Source: Burkholderiales bacterium | GTDB taxonomy: Bacteria > Pseudomonadota > Gammaproteobacteria > Burkholderiales > Burkholderiaceae_C | DNA: 64,000 nt | Direction: 5' to 3' | Assembly: GCA_016223165.1 (NCBI GenBank) | Contig: JACRPO010000001.1 | Coordinates: 331,975 to 395,974, forward strand | In this document: positions 63,890 through 64,000 of the stretch, in pieces | Layout of the letters: each line of letters begins with the position of its first letter | How positions within the stretch are numbered: position 1 is the first letter of the stretch | The notes under the pieces: generated by a model | The model's input: the letters and a program-made list of their open reading frames with translations, nothing else | What the model was told of the DNA's origin: nothing | Databases searched by the model: none | Made by a program: the position numbers and the translations under genes

Positions 63890-64000
63890 TTATCGTGCGA
63901 CAGCCGCAGCGGCCCGTGCCCGCGTGACCTTGGCCAGGATGTCCGAGGCGGTGGCGGTCCAGATGAATGGCTTGGGGTGTGCGTTGTGGTCGGCGATGTA
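63890..64000 (-). mobile_element. IS630-type transposase, C-terminal end (cut by window edge)
   Basis: The minus-strand frame from the window edge reads YIADHNAHPKPFIWTATASD, then ILAKVTRARAA and ends at TAA (63892-63890). N-x-x-PKPF-x-WTATA near the C-terminus followed by a basic helix is typical of IS630-family transposases. The IS body lies beyond the window. A 13-bp repeat TCGTGCGACAGCC occurs at 63893 and again at 63777. Confidence 0.72.

Overview
The window is GC-rich (except the last kilobase) with betaproteobacterial gene content: a Gram-negative general porin, a DUF4148 protein, and CopR/CusR- and FNR-type promoters. It most likely comes from a Burkholderiales bacterium (Leptothrix/Rubrivivax/Cupriavidus-like). 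The right edge carries an iteron origin and a RepA gene, so the contig is probably a plasmid, or a chromosomal island fused to or carrying a plasmid-type replicon. Taxonomy is inferred from gene content only.

Layout. (1) 1-5.0 kb: start of a CopS-like kinase, CopR-like regulator, Sel1-repeat protein, porin and a DUF4148 protein. Three identical-looking CopR boxes, each exactly 49 nt before a -10 hexamer, tie these to the next operon. (2) 5.0-13.5 kb: plus-strand copper operon with a CopL-like protein, TolC-family lipoprotein, Tat-exported multicopper oxidase, CheR-like methyltransferase, cupredoxin, DUF411 protein, two CusF-like proteins and cytochrome c. (3) 13.6-31.5 kb (plus) and 49.0-31.5 kb (minus): two long convergent gene trains meeting at about 31.5 kb. 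Each is headed by a paralogous small secreted Cys protein behind an FNR-type box. Their contents resemble the low-oxygen-activated (lxa-type) loci of Burkholderia: DUF3141, FabI, a fused acetate kinase-PduL phosphotransacylase, Cu ATPases, an extra FtsH, a Lol-like exporter, D-lactate-type dehydrogenase, DegS-like protease, PRPP synthase, AMP/thymidine phosphorylase, beta-CASP nuclease, TPM proteins and LemA. (4) 49.1-56.6 kb: a MerR-family regulator and a CusCBA efflux operon whose CusB carries a C-terminal CusF domain, again headed by the third paralog with its own FNR-type box. (5) 56.6-64 kb: a ParA remnant, a tRNA-Lys(CTT) 3' fragment (attachment site), tyrosine integrase, AlpA-like protein, a candidate conflict module (small EACC1-like protein plus HEXXH protein, convergent with an EEP-family nuclease), RepA, eight iterons, DnaA boxes, two perfect hairpins and the end of an IS630-type transposase.

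How it fits together. Periplasmic copper is sensed by CopRS, oxidised by the multicopper oxidase, bound by CusF/cupredoxin/DUF411/Met-rich proteins, pumped out of the cytoplasm by two P-type ATPases and across the envelope by CusCBA. The FNR-type promoters suggest that part of the copper machinery is induced together with fermentation and envelope-maintenance functions when oxygen is low, when toxic Cu(I) dominates. The most notable observations are the three-paralog/FNR-box architecture, the constant CopR box spacing, the AckA-PduL fusion, the ATPase with CPD in place of CPC, and the unassigned HEXXH/EACC1-like module beside the integrase.
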